Below are positions 36,201 to 51,200 of a stretch of 64,000 nt of DNA, in pieces. Each line of letters begins with the position of its first letter. The first letter of the stretch is position 1. The notes under the pieces were generated by a model, which searched no databases, was not told where the DNA came from, and was given only the letters and a program-made list of their open reading frames with translations. Origin of the DNA: Psococerastis gibbosa. Taxonomy: Eukaryota; Arthropoda; Insecta; Psocodea; Psocidae. The position numbers and the translations under genes were made by a program. The stretch spans positions 17,416,855 to 17,480,854 of the forward strand of contig OZ020491.1 of the NCBI GenBank assembly GCA_963971405.1, given 5' to 3'.

Positions 36201-39200
36201 ACAGTTTCTACTGTAAAAAGACAGAGCCACACGACGGTACAATGTAGGAAACACGGCTATGTTAGATATCGCCCTTCTTATTGCCGTAGACTCGTTGGAA
36301 CGAAGCCGAACGGAATGAAACGAGCTTGGCCAGCAGTTTAGTCAGTGTTGTTGCAAACGCAGGATGTAGGGGAAGTGTTTTTAGTCGTGGTTTTAGTGCT
36401 GCGGGTATGCTGTATGTACTGCCGCCCCCTACGGCACCCCGTGTCTTGTGGCAGAGTGTGCTTTGTGCCACGACAGACCCTGGTTCGAGAACAGTGACGC
36501 AAAGTGTCATCAATTGTTCCACGATAGTAAAGACGGACAGTGTTTTGAGACAAGTGACATCAAGTGTAAATAATTCGGACTCGTGGATGACGGTCGCTGG
36601 GACATTACGGCCCTCGGATAGTAAGCGGCCTCCCCGCTCCAAAAGTCTACGTATACGTAAAGTAAGTTGTCTATGATGCTTTGGATAGAATATAAAATGT
36701 ATAGTTCTATTGCCTAACGAAAGGTAATAGTCGATTAAGCGCTTTGACACCGAGAAGATGTAAGTCTCGACGTATGTTATTAGACAGATTTCGACGGAGG
36801 CGTTGGAGGCCTGTGCCCTGGAAGCGTCGATCGATAGGCCTGCATGCCTGCGCTTAAAGCTGGCCCCCATAAGCATGGGTGTAAGTTAAGGGGTTTATTT
36901 CGATAGGAAGCCAAACTTACTACCCAAAAGTTTGGGGGGGGGGAGGGCGGTAGATGATACACCTGCAGATTATATTGTTCGAAACCGTAATTGGCATTGA
37001 TTGGGTGGAACCATACTGGCCGGATTATTGAGGCCGTCAAAAACATTACGGAACAGATTTGTCAGCAGTGTGTGGGGTAGACTGGGTAGTTGCTGAATTT
37101 CACGGTTAGAGTCAGATGATTAAGTAGCAAAGGCCAGGCGTATTTCCAAACGTTTCGCCAGCATCTGGGCTGAGCCTCCGAGAACTATCTTAAATGGCAA
37201 TGTAGTGCTACTGAAAATGAGAAAAACAGGCGAAATATTTGAAGTACGGATTCTAATGCTTCATCAATATTATTTGGTTAATAAAAACTACGCTAATTTA
37301 GCGCCAACGCAAAAAATACAGAAAAATTGTGACAATGTTTACATTTCATGATTCCAGTGTATTGACTTACTTGACTTAGGTAGGCGCATCCAGCCCATGG
37401 GGACTTTTGGCCGCTGCCCCTACACCACGCCATCTCGGATGATTCCAGTGTATTAGCAATGACAATACCTTTGAGATTGTCATAAAGACAGTTTTATATA
37501 TATGTCGTTCATTTGATGCACTAGGCTATAATGCGGAATGCCCTTTGTGTGCGGTATGAGCATAGTTACTTGTTTGAAAGCACAAGGGGCTGATTGATAG
37601 ACTGCTTGCTCTTAATAGCGCTATAAATTCTTAGTTAAATGGTTTGAAACTTTGTAAGTCAATACTAAGTGCGAACTACTCCCCCGTACTTAAAATAGCC
37701 ATGTGTGCAGGCGTAATAGTATGCAGCTGACGGTACGAATTTATTGTTATTTCGTTAAGCACGTGTGCCGCGGTTCGCTGCCTTTTCCCGGCTGATGTGG
37801 AAAATATTTATTGTTATTGTCAATTTTAATGTCAGCTCTCTCTCGTATTGCTTCGGTCTGGCAATGTATCTATTGATTGCTGATTATTATGCCATTGTAA
37901 TGTTTACTTCAATGTCAAGTTTAAAGGTTCAGAGGTAACTGACCGACTTTGAACCAATAAAATTATGTAAATGTGTGTGAAAGTATTCAAATTACAAAGT
38001 ACGGTTTTAAATTTAGGGATTTGTTTGTGATAGATTAAGAATTATCTTACGAACATTGTATTAAATTATTGCAGGATAGGAAATTTGATGTAGCCTACTG
38101 CAAGTTCGTAGTTATCGTTTTCATGTACTAACCAAATAATATTAAAACATTGTCTACTTAGATTTTAATTCAGAGCAGTAGACTTGATTTTTACACATGC
38201 ATAAACTCAATATTATAGTAGTATTGTAATAAAAATGTGCTCGATCAAAGGGGACAAGCCTAATTCGATGGCTAGGTGGTAACGTGCTTGCACTTGTGCT
38301 AGTCTTTACACGCCATGCGATCGGAGACGTGTCGTAACTCAACTCGGGTATTAACCTACAGAGGCGGCCGAAGAGGTTAATCGGATACATTCATTAAATT
38401 GTTTGTATGCAATTAATCTTTTTGTAAAAAAAAAAAAAAAAAAAAAAACTTAATCAGAATATACTGATATTCTATTAACTTGTGGAAATTTAAAAAGTTC
38501 CACGTGAATTATCGTTAGAGTCATTAATGAATAAATTAGAAATAAATAAGAAAAAATAAATGATGTGTCATAAAGTAGAATAAATTTTCCTCTACATATT
38601 GATGCACATTAGGCGTGTATTCCACTAGTCAATATTCCGTCATTTTTGATTAAAAAAAGTTGAGATTTTTGTTTTAAGGAGACTATTGTGTAGATACTTA
38701 ACTTATCTATTATAAATTAAGTTATAATATGGTAGAGACTTATTAATGATGTCTGCTACCATATTATAACTTAATTTTTAATAGATAATATAAGTATCTA
38801 CATAATAGTCTCCTTAAAACAAAAATCTCAACTTTTTCTTAATCACAAATGACGGAATATTGACTAGTGGAATACACGCCTAATGTGCATCAATATGTAG
38901 AGAAATATGGGAAAGTCACACGATTAAATCGGAGGTGACCAGGACTCGACACGCACTTGGGACTGACTGGTATAGCCTTAGCGCGTTATCATGTCCCACC
39001 GCGTTCCCCTGCCAACGCTGTGCACACTACCAAGTTTGCCGCAGTTGAAACATGCTCTGCTCTCATGGATTCAACATGGTAAGGCCGTTGGCGATTAATT
39101 AAGGCCTTCCTGAGTTTCGTTTCCCAAAAATATATTTTCATAGTATTTATGTTATATCATTAAAAGCGACTGCCCTGTCCAGTTTGGCACCAATCTAGCG

Positions 39201-42200
39201 AAGAAATCCATCCCTGTCTATAACTCTACATTTAGGCCAGTAATGGAGACTTTCGCTATTTCGTTATCACCCACCCACTGCACCAGACGTTTTTCAATGA
39301 CGACAACCTTCATATTTATCTATAGCTAAACCAGTGTTCTGTTAGCAGCACTTAGCACCCTGGCAATGTGGCACGCTTCTCCTTAAACTGTCTTGACAGT
39401 TGACGCTTACATGAGATAGGTAGTGAATGTTATTTTTATTTTATTTCTTCAAAGTAGTTCAGTTCTTTTAATTATGTCAATTTGCATATTCTGATAGAAA
39501 TGAGAGAATCGAGAAAAATCTGGTCTTGGTGGGATTTGAACTCTCGATCTATACCTCGCGATCATGTTACCACTTACAGTAACTCGGATTGTTCTTGATT
39601 CTCTAATTTCAGTAAACGAGGAGATTGCTTCTTCAACCTAAGTCAAATTAATAAATTGATAACATATTCTGATGATATAAAGTTCAGTTATTTCTTCGTT
39701 TAAATTATATGTTTTCGGCAGCAGTGTCCGAGTGGCTTCTCAAAATCTATGATTTTTTCACCATTATGTGCCTAGGTAAGTAAAATTTGGAGGGTGAACA
39801 TATTCTGATGGTAGAAAGTGCAGTCAGTTGTTGCTTAATTTCAAGTATATGTTATTGACAGCAGTGTCCGATAGGCTTCTCAAAATCTATGATTTTTTCA
39901 CCATTATGTAAGTAAAATTTAGAGGGTGAACATATTCTGATGGTAGAAAGTGCAGTTATTTCTTCATTTGAAGTATATGTTTTCGACAGCTGTGTCTGAT
40001 AGGTTTCTCAAAATCTATGATGTTTCCACCATTATATAAGTAAAACTCTCCAAATTTTGCCGTTAAGGGCGCGTTCGAAATGTGTCCGAAAAGCCGTTCG
40101 GTTCAGGCTGGCGCCATTATTGCAACATTGGTTGCAGCTGACGTCAGCTTCTCGGACTTTGTTTGAAGGGATCCCTAAAAAGAAGCTGGTACCAACAGAT
40201 GGTCGCTAAATCGTTTTTTTCTCTTCAAATTAGTGGATCCTCATTGGTGATTGATAGAGTGTATACAACCAATCAACAACAACAAAAAATATCACAATCG
40301 ACTTCGATGGCCAGGTGGTAACGTGCTTGCACTTGTGCGAGTCTTTACACGCCATGTGATCGGAGACGTGTTGTAACTCAACGCGAGTATTAGCCTACAG
40401 AGGCGACTGAAGAGGTCAATCGGATGCATTCATTAAATTGTTTGTATGCGATTAATCTTTAAAAAAAAAGAAAAAAGTTTGGTCGTCTATACGAAAACTG
40501 TAATAATTTCAGCGGGGAGCACTATAAGATCGCCTTTCATTCAAGATGTCAGTTATAAACGGTTTTCTTGCGAATTCCTCGTATTACCGAATTGTAGTGA
40601 TTTAGAACTCGTCTGCAGTTCGGCTGAATCTTTTCTCTTACATCTGGTTTTACGCTAGCGTCTTATTTTTACTTGTACATACAATATATGCACCATGTGG
40701 ACAGTATATCTTAGAGGAAAAGGTTCGTACTTTTTTCACAGTCTTGTGTAACTTCCTTTTGTTTAGTTAAAGTCTGTTTCCCTCCATTGCAATAATAAAA
40801 ATCAAAATAATTGTGTGTATTGTTGTTCTGTTCCGCATTTATACTGCGCTAAACGCCCCCTCATGTTACCTCTACCCACATTATCTTATATACTTCACTT
40901 TCTCTTAGCTCTGTACCTTGAAATACAGGATGTAAATCGTTTAGGGGATATTTATGGGACTTGTGGAAATAGACTGTGATAAGATAATTTCTGGGTGGTG
41001 ACTTTCGGATTATTTAGTGCTTCATTTAGCTCTTATCTAACGATTTCGTAATATGATACCGATAATGTATTCTTTGCATTTGCGATAACTTGTCGAATAT
41101 TGTCAGAAAATTAGTAATCAACGCAAAGAGTCAGGGCATGGAGAGTAGTGGTACAGACTCTGACTTTCCCCCGAAAGCTGGTTGGTTCGAGCCCACACTT
41201 GCTACATTTTGATGCACAATGTAAAGTAGAAAATGGTGGCTATGGAGAGTTAGGATCTTGGTTTGTAGTAGAGAGTTCAATGTAAGATGACCTGGTGAGA
41301 GGGAGCCCGTAAGCACAAAGCAAGACAAAATATATTTACGGGGAGAAGGGTGGGTCATAAAATGTGGTCGTTTCACTGTTTAATTGTATGGTGACTTGGT
41401 CTACTTATGTTGAGCGTTGATGTCATTACTAAAATGCAAGATCTTTAAAATTGTATTATATAATTTCTTGAACAAATTTTTCATGTTTGTACAATGCAAG
41501 ATAAGGTAGAGCCCGAAATATCTATCAAAGAAGTGAAGAGAACATGTTTTAATATGGGCTAAGAAGTCTCTTTGGTACCAAAGAGTAATAATAAAATAGT
41601 TTCATTAACCATGCATGCATCTGCGGGCCTACTTTGGCGATTAATTTTAATCTTGACCTGGGATTTTTTTGTGGTGGGGGTATGAGTCAAATTAGAGCGT
41701 AATAAATTAGCTTACAATAGATTTACTAAATTGTGGGGGGCAGCTACCCCCTACCCCGCCCCCTCTGTATCCTTCCATGCCCACTGCAACCCTTAGTTTT
41801 TTTTTTTTTTTTTTTTTCCTTCGTGGGGCCTACTCATTTGAGTTCCTATAAGCGTCGACCTAGAAGGTCTTTTGCTTCCACGTTTGCCGTCTACGCCCAT
41901 CTTATAACACCAGTCTTTTTGATAAATTCTAGTGTTTTTGTGATGGGATTAGATCGGATGGTTTCCTCTTCAGACCTAGGGTGGCCAAGAGTTTGGTATC
42001 GAGTTTGTCCCAGCGCTTCACATTCAAAGAGAATGTGTTCAGCTGTTTCTTCTTCAACTTCACACAGTCTGCATCTACTGTCGTTTTTCACGCCAACCCT
42101 ATGCATGTGTTTGTTGAAGTGAACCCTTAGTTGGTATTTAATTTGAAATTCAGTCTCTACAATCAGCACTAATTGCTAAGGAGTCTCATTGAAAGAAAGA

Positions 42201-45200
42201 TGTAGGTTCATTGAAAATAATGAAGAGAGCATTACTTGCAAAATGTTTGGCGGAATGATAGCAGTAGGTAGTCCGCAATTGCCTGTTATGGAACATACTG
42301 TACACTAGACACAATGCACGCCGACACTAGTCACCACTATAGGTATCATCACCGTTCCGGATGCAATCTCGCCTATTATTTCTGTATTATTAAAACCACT
42401 GGGTTTCTTCATGCTTTGTTCTAAATGGAATACACCAGGTCACTGTATTTAATCATTCACATTAGTCTCGGTAAGGACAAATGGTATTGGAACATGGCGG
42501 TGCCGTCCAGTATTTCCTTTTTTCTGCATTCTTAAGACCTACGTCAAGTGTATATAAAACAATGTGGTAACGCCACGCACTAGGAAAATGATAAAATATA
42601 AAGAAGAGGAACATAGAACAGAGTTTTTCTGATTTCACATTCCAGCTTTACCAACAGTCGAGGCAAGTAAAAGATTTCGCTGTGAAATAGGCGCTTATTC
42701 CACCGACGTCAATAGTTCACTATTGACGTGTTTGACGTGGTAGCAGACATTAAAGACAGTGTAAAAATGTCTGCTACCACGTCAATATCAGCAATATTTT
42801 GACTATTGATATCGGTGGAATATGCGCATTAGGACTTGGGTTTCAATGCTTAATAGTGTTAAATATCTTATATTTACTATTATTATGCATGGAAACCCCA
42901 TATCCCTATTCCAAGCGAAATCTTCTTTAACTTGCGTCCGTCACTATGTACTTGGTGGGAGCTGCCTTCCAAAAGGCCTTTGGTCTCCCAGTCAATAACT
43001 GTGTACGCATGTATTTTGCTTCTCTTTTGAACGAGGAAATGTCATCGAATCGTATTTTCTTTAAAGCTAATGCTAGCGGCAGCACTGCTTGCGGCCTGTC
43101 GTCCTGTGTATCTTTTTTAGATGTTTGATGGTTATTCTTATATTGTTGGCTGACACGATTATGTATGAGATAGATACGATACGATACGATACTGTATAAT
43201 GTGGTCATTCAGATTTTGGTAAAGCAAGCAGTAATTTAAAATAAATAAAAACGTCAGTGGTCGATTCTGCTCCAAGTATTTTATGTTAGGTACCAGTTCG
43301 ATCGCGAAAAACTGTTGAAACATTTATATTAAGACAGAGGTTGCTTCCTGTTTAACAGGTGTAGTAATTCGGTGTTGTTTGGCCCGAAGCAAAATGTCAA
43401 TAAATATGGGCAAAAACGGTAAAAGGATATGGTATAAATTAGCCTTACTGCCTTGGGAAGAGAAACACTGGACTCGTAGTAGGTTACAATTTACAAGCAA
43501 GCCCTTATCTAGCAAATGAAAAATATTGAACAACTACGAGTTTTAAACAAGTTTATAGGCCTGAAAAAAAGGTAAATAGCGTGCGAGTCGTAGGGTATTT
43601 CGTAACAGGACTAGTTGTACAACACTGGGAGGCAGAGCAACCACCCCGAGGCTGACTTTCTTGCGTGTGGTAGCAAGGAGAAAGTCCTCAAGAGGTTGTA
43701 AGGATTACAGTAGTAGCCTTTGGTTATGGTGTTGACCCTGTAATTATGGGAATTGAGTGCGAGGAACTTTTGGGCGGTTGGAATGGGAACTGGCGAGCTA
43801 CTGCAATACTGTAGACTCCATATGAATGTCGATATGTCACGTGATGTGAGTGATATGGCTTAAGGCGCCCATTCCATCGACCGGCTAGGGCTATTTACAA
43901 AAACAGTGACGTGGTAGCAGACATTCAAGACTTAGGTGGCGTTTCCACCGACCTCGCATTGCAGAATGCAAATGACATTGACGGAAATTAGAATTTTTCT
44001 TTTTATAGAAATCTATTGAAATGTTTGTACTTAATATATCCCATGACGCCATTTTTTTAATTTTAGTTTGTTTGTGATTTTACTGTATGATCATTGATCA
44101 ATTTTAACTATGGCACAGGGGAAAATAAACATTTCCGTCAATTCTGCAATGCGAGGTCGGTGGAATCCCCGCCTAAGTCTTGAATGCCTGCTACCACGTC
44201 ACCGTTTTTGTAAATAGCCCTAGCCGGTCGGTGGAATGGGCGCCTAAAGAAGAAACATTTGCTTTTGTAGAGGTCGAATTATCGTAGATAGTAAGAAAGA
44301 ATATGGGGAAGATGGTTGCATTGTTTTTGTTTGTAGCGACGACATAGATATAATAAGAATTGCAACCAAAACCGAGTATACTTCGTGAACCTGAGATTAC
44401 TTAAGTCTAGACTTATAACCAGAGACACTAAGTTAAGAACATATAAAACCCTTATCAGACGGCCTTCTTGGCCTTTGTTAAGAAACCAAATAGAAGAACC
44501 TAATAATAGGTATGAATTTTCTAGTTTTTTGGCTATCCAGAAATACGTCACAATAAACTGTCTGTACACCTACGAGTACTCTTACAGCTGTTTTAGAGTT
44601 GAGACATTTTTCGCATTAGATTTTATCGTAGTCTAACAAAAAAATTACACGGGTTCCCCTTACCTTGCCTAAACCGCAGTGTCGCTCGCAAATCTCCCCC
44701 CAGGCAATACCAGATTCTACTGCCACGCCTTCAAGGCATGAGTACGTGTACGCAGACACCGTTACGTCCAGAACCCTGAATAGTATAGTATAATATTAAC
44801 CACTCTATTTCAATCGCTTTAAAACCACTTGAGTACTTCTTTTGTGACCTCGTTGATTGCTTTGGCCAAACGGTAGCTTCTTGATGGTTTGGAGCGTTGA
44901 ATAATAATAATTTGTTTTGTGATGGCAGGTGCCCCCTGTAGGAGAGAGTTCATTTTGCTCTTGTTTTTCTTTTGGCTATTGCCACTTCAACGGGGTTACT
45001 TTCGCCTCCTTTTCATCTGTGTGTTGTTGTTCATAGTGTAGCCCGAAATTGTGCTGTCACCCAGTCTATGCAAGAAATGGATGATGCTTACGAAATACGC
45101 TTTATGTATTTTGCTATTTTACCTTTGTTTGTATGCTCGCAGAAATTATTGGTGCACCTTCGCGGAAAATCGGAACCCACCACTAAAATTTAGGACGCTC

Positions 45201-48200
45201 CGCTTTTGAATTGTGTCTAATACACTACTCTGACTACTGTAGTGGAACATGTCTTCAAATGCATATGACCTTTTTTGTAGCTCTAAACGATAGTTCCTGA
45301 AAAATTGGATTTGTTTTCCCCCCTTTGCGGGTTTGTTAACGTCCAATTGGACCTTCACCGGGACACCAACCCCACTCACTTTTTGCAAAGTCGAATTTCA
45401 CTGTAAACTCATTGTGAATTAAATAACTTTTTAAAGTTTTACGTTAAACTTTTAAGTTATTTTATTCACAACGAGTGACAGTAAGTTTTACAAAGTTAAT
45501 AAGGAGATTATTATGTGTATTCACAGGAACATTCATTTTAGAGCTATAAAAATACCACAGGTACTAAGTTAATTAGAGTACTAGCTACTAAACACAGATT
45601 GGCCACAATATTTAGAATTTATTTTTATAAAAAACGATTGGTCATAATTTTTTTGATAGCTATACAATGAATATTAATTACTCAGAAATTCGACATTGTA
45701 CAAAAAAGCGAGTGGCGTTTGTGTCCCGGGTTTGCATGTCCCAGTTTCTATGGGAACTACCCGTACACAGACAAAATGCCTGCTATTGCAAACTTTTGTG
45801 TTGTAAGTACGTGGGAATCGGGGTGCTCCAAAATAAGCAACACAATCACACACGTGTGCGACACGACTCCCCCTGTCATCGGCTTTGGAAATCCAAGCCA
45901 ACCCTTATCAGATTTATGGATTTGAACGCTCCCCTCGTATTATTGGAGCCACCCTCTAAAAACTCTACCCTTCTTCTAATTAGATAGGAATGCGAGCTGA
46001 CGCAATTCATTTCCAAACTAATCAGTAACAGTTCAAATGCCTGTTCATACTCTATTTTTTAATTAAGTATTTGATTATTTCTGTCAGTTAAGGACCCAGA
46101 CTCAGTGTTTCGGTTAAAAGTCCCACGCAATAACTACAACTATTTCTGATAAGAATTGGGCAGCCAAACTTCTCCTTGTAAGGCCCTTCAATGTACCAAT
46201 AAGAGTCAACCTAGGAGGGGAAAATGAATGAACGAATGAATGAAAAACGTCTTTATGTTAGGTGAGTTTTTGCCCCGAAGGGCTGCTTTACCAGCTAACC
46301 TATTTCGAATGCATCCCAAACAAGACTTTTGTTTTTTATTGATGACATATTCAACCATCATACTATTTATAGTATGTATTTTGCTGTACGAAACAAGTTC
46401 TTAAATGTATAATGACATCTAATCAGACATGGACATAAAACCTTTAAAATTGCAACGTTGCAATGCACGATGAACAATGCATAATCATCAATTATTGCAT
46501 CCAGAAACGGTAATAATGTCTATGATGCGATTGAAATCCATTGGTTACCATATGAAGATAATTTCAATTTCTTTGCCCCGTAGCTCCAAAGGTCATTCAA
46601 GGTTAGACAAAGGTCGCTGACCTTTTCAAGCGCCTCTATAGTTAGGTCCGTTTTAATCATGATTTACTTCTTCACTCAATTTCCTAGGCCCCCTAATTTC
46701 TGATTTTTCAACGTACCGTATTGTACTATGTTATTTTAAATTGAGTTGAAGGACCGTTGATGAGCTCTAATGCTGGTGTCGTGCCTTTGGTTATTTAATT
46801 CAGGTTGTCTGATTCCTGTTATTTTTATGTGACTCGTAGATTTTATTCTTCTGTGAAAGAATTTTGTTCTCTCCGTTTTTAGGATCTAGTATCAAATCTA
46901 AAGCTTCTGCATGATTTTTTGGAATATTTTTATATTGATTTGTAGCTTAATAAAATAATTATATTTGGTGTTTTTTTTAAATATATTCTTGTATTAATGT
47001 TTTGAAAGAGAACAATGTCTGCCACAATCTTGGGTGCCAAAATGTGGAAATTGGAAACATATGTACCTTTACTACAATAGAAAACAGTTCCTAAAAATAT
47101 AATGTATTGATAGAATATTGATAGAAATAATTTAGGGTTCCTGTAGAAGAATGCGTTAAGTCGCAAAAAAAAGAGATCCTATCATGGAAGAATGAAATGA
47201 GTGTGAAAGGGTGGGGCAAAACACCTTCCATGATAAAATATGTTTTAGTGCTACTTAACGCCTTCTTCCAGCGACGTTTTAGTTGATAAAATAGTGAGGT
47301 CTATTAATTCAAGACCACGGCGACCCATAATTTTCAAACAGCCGATCTCAACCATGTCTCAATTTTACAATGTACTTAAGCTGCTGACTCAGTTGTGCCA
47401 AAATTAACGCATTGCTCAGAGAATGGACTCAGCTCCACGCGAGACGGCTGTCTTTATTTGGATCTACCCATTAATAGAGCATTTATAAACAAACTCAGTC
47501 CAAAAATAATTGTTAACATTGTGAATACACTGCAGAGCGCCCATAACGGACAAACGCCAACTGCTGACGTTGTTATTTTTAGCGTTGTCCGTCAGAATTA
47601 CTCAATGTTATTATCGCTTGCAAGGCCAGGAATTGGCTGTTGTATGACTTCTGCACAGCTTTTAACCGTTCTTAGTGGTGCAGTACAAGTCCTAAAAGGT
47701 CTGCTAGTTCTTTTTTGCCCCCATTTTACTTCAGTTAATGATTTTAGTGGGAAAATGAGATGGATAGCTTTTGAAATCTGTATACCGTACATAAATCAAA
47801 GTCAAGTTTTCTGCTAGCCCACTTATAATAATAAAACGGGTGGACCAATATTAATTATATCAGATTTATTGTTGGAGTCATCTCCGCCCTGGCTATTAAA
47901 ATATCGATAAAATAAATAAATAAATGAACATGACTACTCAAGAACTTAATAACGGCTGGATCGCGAGATGCGGTGTCGGGCGTTAGGCGCTCATTCCACC
48001 GACCGGCTAGGGCTATTTACAAAAACAGTGACGTGGTTGCAGACATTCAAGACTTAGGCGGGGTTTCCACCGACCTCGCATTGCAGAATTGACGGAAATG
48101 TTTATTTTCCTCTATGCCATAGTTAAAATTGATCAATGATCATACAGTAAAATCACCAACAAACAAACTAAAATTAAAAAATGGCGTCATGGGATATGTT

Positions 48201-51200
48201 AAGTACAAACATTTTAATAGATTTCTATAAAAAGAAAAACAAACATTTCCGTCAATGTCATTTGCATTCTGCAATGCGAGATCGATGGAAACCCTGCCTA
48301 AGTCTTGAATGTCTGCCACCACGTATTACTAAGCCAACCTAGCGGAGTTAGGACTATACAGCCCTCTCTTACACTCAACTAGGAAGGCCCGGGGCCGCCT
48401 GCCTTACATGCCTTCCGAAGCATGGCCAGAATATGTAGCAAGTGTGGGACTCGAACCAACAATCTTTCGGGTGAAAGTCGGAGTCTGTGCCACTACTCTA
48501 CATGTCCTGATTTCGGTCTGTCTGTCTTAGTAGACCCACTTAGTGGACCCAGTGAGTCCAGCGATGGTTATCCCGAGTTAGGTGAACACTCGTGGAAACT
48601 GAAAACTAAGCTAACCCGCGTGCTGGTTAAAGCGAGTTAAACTTTAAAAGTGACTATGGGGATTGGAGAAAAAAATTTTAATTAATAATTGGGACATTCT
48701 CAAAATTCTTGACCAAATGTTGTCAGTGCAGTGATAGTAATTTCGCCTAAACTTTCAATAATCTAGTTGGCATACCATCAATAACCGTTGTGCTAATGTT
48801 TATTTAACTTTTCAGCTGCTCAATTGACGCCTTCTTAATAATGATATTTAAATAAGTTACTGTAATTGAACAAGTCAAAATTGCCACTATCCTTGCGCAG
48901 TATCTGGATGTTAGTGACTATTTTACTAACTTCTCAGTCCCCAAATGGCAACGAATTAGCAGATAGTTATATATTTCCGAAATCAACGTAAAGTGAGCAT
49001 CATTTTAATTGGGTTAATGTTTCTATTAGACTTAGATTTCAGCAATTTCTAACCAACGAAGCCAACGAAGTAAGCAGAAGTTGGTTGTCCAAAAATATGT
49101 ATTGAATGTTACGTATGAAATGTTACTATAACCAAGGTATTCAATTAAACGTTCCAAATTGTTCTACAGCTGTGATGGCAACCCTTATTGTATATGTTTT
49201 GTCCAGCTCATTATAGAGCGCCGGAATTGCTATTCCTAAAAATTTTATAAAGGTATGTTCACATGCATAAAATGCTGTATAAAATTAAGCAACTTGAATT
49301 ATTTGATGTGGTCAAGATTTTTGAGAATGTCTCAAATACCACATTCATTGACTGTTGGGCGGTACCAAGTTCGCCGGGCTCGCCAGTTGACACATAAAGA
49401 CGAGGTTATTTTACACCAGCAGCACTGAGGTTCTAAAAATGATTGCTATTAGTTAGCGTTGTTTAATCTTCTTACGATTAGACAGTGGTTCCTTGGTCGA
49501 AGAAAAAGTACCCGCGTTTACTTCCAATGCCTACAATGGCAACAAATATTACATAGGCGCGGTTTCCACCGACCGGCTAGGGCTAAATACAAATACGGTG
49601 ACGTGGTAACAGACATTCAAGACTTATGCGGGGTTTCCACCGACCTCGCATTGCAGAATGCAAATGACATTGACGGAAATTAGAATTTTTCTTTTTATAG
49701 AAATCTATTAAAATGTTTGTAATTAACACATCCCATGACGCCATTTTTTAATTTTAGTTAGTTTGTCTGTGATTTTACTGTATGATCATTCATCAATTTT
49801 AACTATGGCATAGAGTAAAACAAACATTTCCGTCAATGCCACTTGCATTCTGCAATGCGAGGTCGGTGGAAACCCCGCCATACCGAACGTTCAAAATATC
49901 AGGGACCCTAAAAACCATTACTATAGCCGAAAGGAAGTGTCAACACTGCAGTGGCTGTTATTGTTGGAAAATAGTAATCCCATTTGGATTTGATTGATTG
50001 ATGCTTTTAACTTTCCCCCATGCCGCCCCCCCCCCCAGTATGAAAAACAAAGAAACGTGCTGACCTGCCCCGAAGATTTCAAACCTCTGAACCCCTTCTC
50101 AATCTGAAGCCTCATAAAGCGCGGTAACCCAATCTAAAGGCTTAGCACGTCGATCTTATTCAGACTGTCTATCAAATTTTTATATTGTTCATTTGTCAAG
50201 GTTCAAAAGAGGAAATCCAATATAGTTATATGCAAATGTGTGAGAAAAATAGGGGGTGTGAATTTGTTTCAGCTCAAGGCTATACATTCGCTGGATTGTG
50301 CATAATTAGAAAAATAGAGCGTCTATGGTGTTTTGTACAATGTCGGTGGGGTAAGGTGTCACCCACCCACATCATCCCCCACTTCCTGTTTTAAAAGAGG
50401 GGATAGGTCACCTGGGTAAAGCGCTTATACGACCCTTCTTTCCCATAAGAGTGTTTTTGTCTTTGAAGAACCCTTTTTGGATAATACGCATATAACAGTT
50501 CTTTAGAAAACCATAAAAAAAACCTTCTGATTAGTATGCCATCCATTTCCTTCCTTAAGCAAAGGGGTAATTATTAAATATATATATATATAAATTGACA
50601 CAAGACTAAAATCAGGGAGAGATTGTGGTCTCTTCCCCATACCGGTAGATTCAGTTTCAACGGACTTCCGAAGATCGAAACCTTGACCTCTATGAACAAC
50701 TCAACTTTTTTTTTTCAAATTAGGTACATAAATCTACCACCTCGCGTGAATGTGCGCTGTCCTAATAATCTGTTTTTTTTTTTTTTTTTTTTTTGTTTTT
50801 TTTTTTTTTGTCTCGACGGTACTACTTAGTAGTGTCTCGTCACGACATCTTTTTTTATCGTAGCTACCAGTAACTTCCTTGTTTATGTGATGTTCATTCA
50901 AAAGGAGGACTCTGATAGTGTGGAAAACCCTATCACGCCCATACATGTACTGAATTTGCAGTACTGTACTACTGTATTACTAATGCTTAGGTTAGTAATT
51001 TTGGCACTTCTGAAGTTTATGCAAAACTTTTTTTTAATATTAAGAGTACTGCTACCAGGAATTGGAGATATAGAAGGGTTGATCTTCTTTGATTTATTAA
51101 AATATGTACCTTTATTAATGTTTTGTAACAAAAAAATTCATCCATTCCTTCTCAAACAGTAGGAATGAGGACAGAGTCCAATGATGATGAAGCAGCATCC

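Noticed and set aside
36262..36876. 204-codon minus-strand open frame
   Set aside because: Overlaps the GC-richer patch on both strands, no recognisable motif, no splice support; likely a by-product of composition.
41733..42122. Plus-strand 129-codon frame with Phe run
   Set aside because: It translates the T run and antisense of a LINE tail.
48422..48640. Zinc-finger-like peptide MARICSKCGTRTNN
   Set aside because: The Cys pair arises from translating SINE S1 in antisense; the same text is non-coding elsewhere.
50734..50946. Lys-rich minus-strand frame
   Set aside because: Produced by poly-T runs at about 50774-50808.
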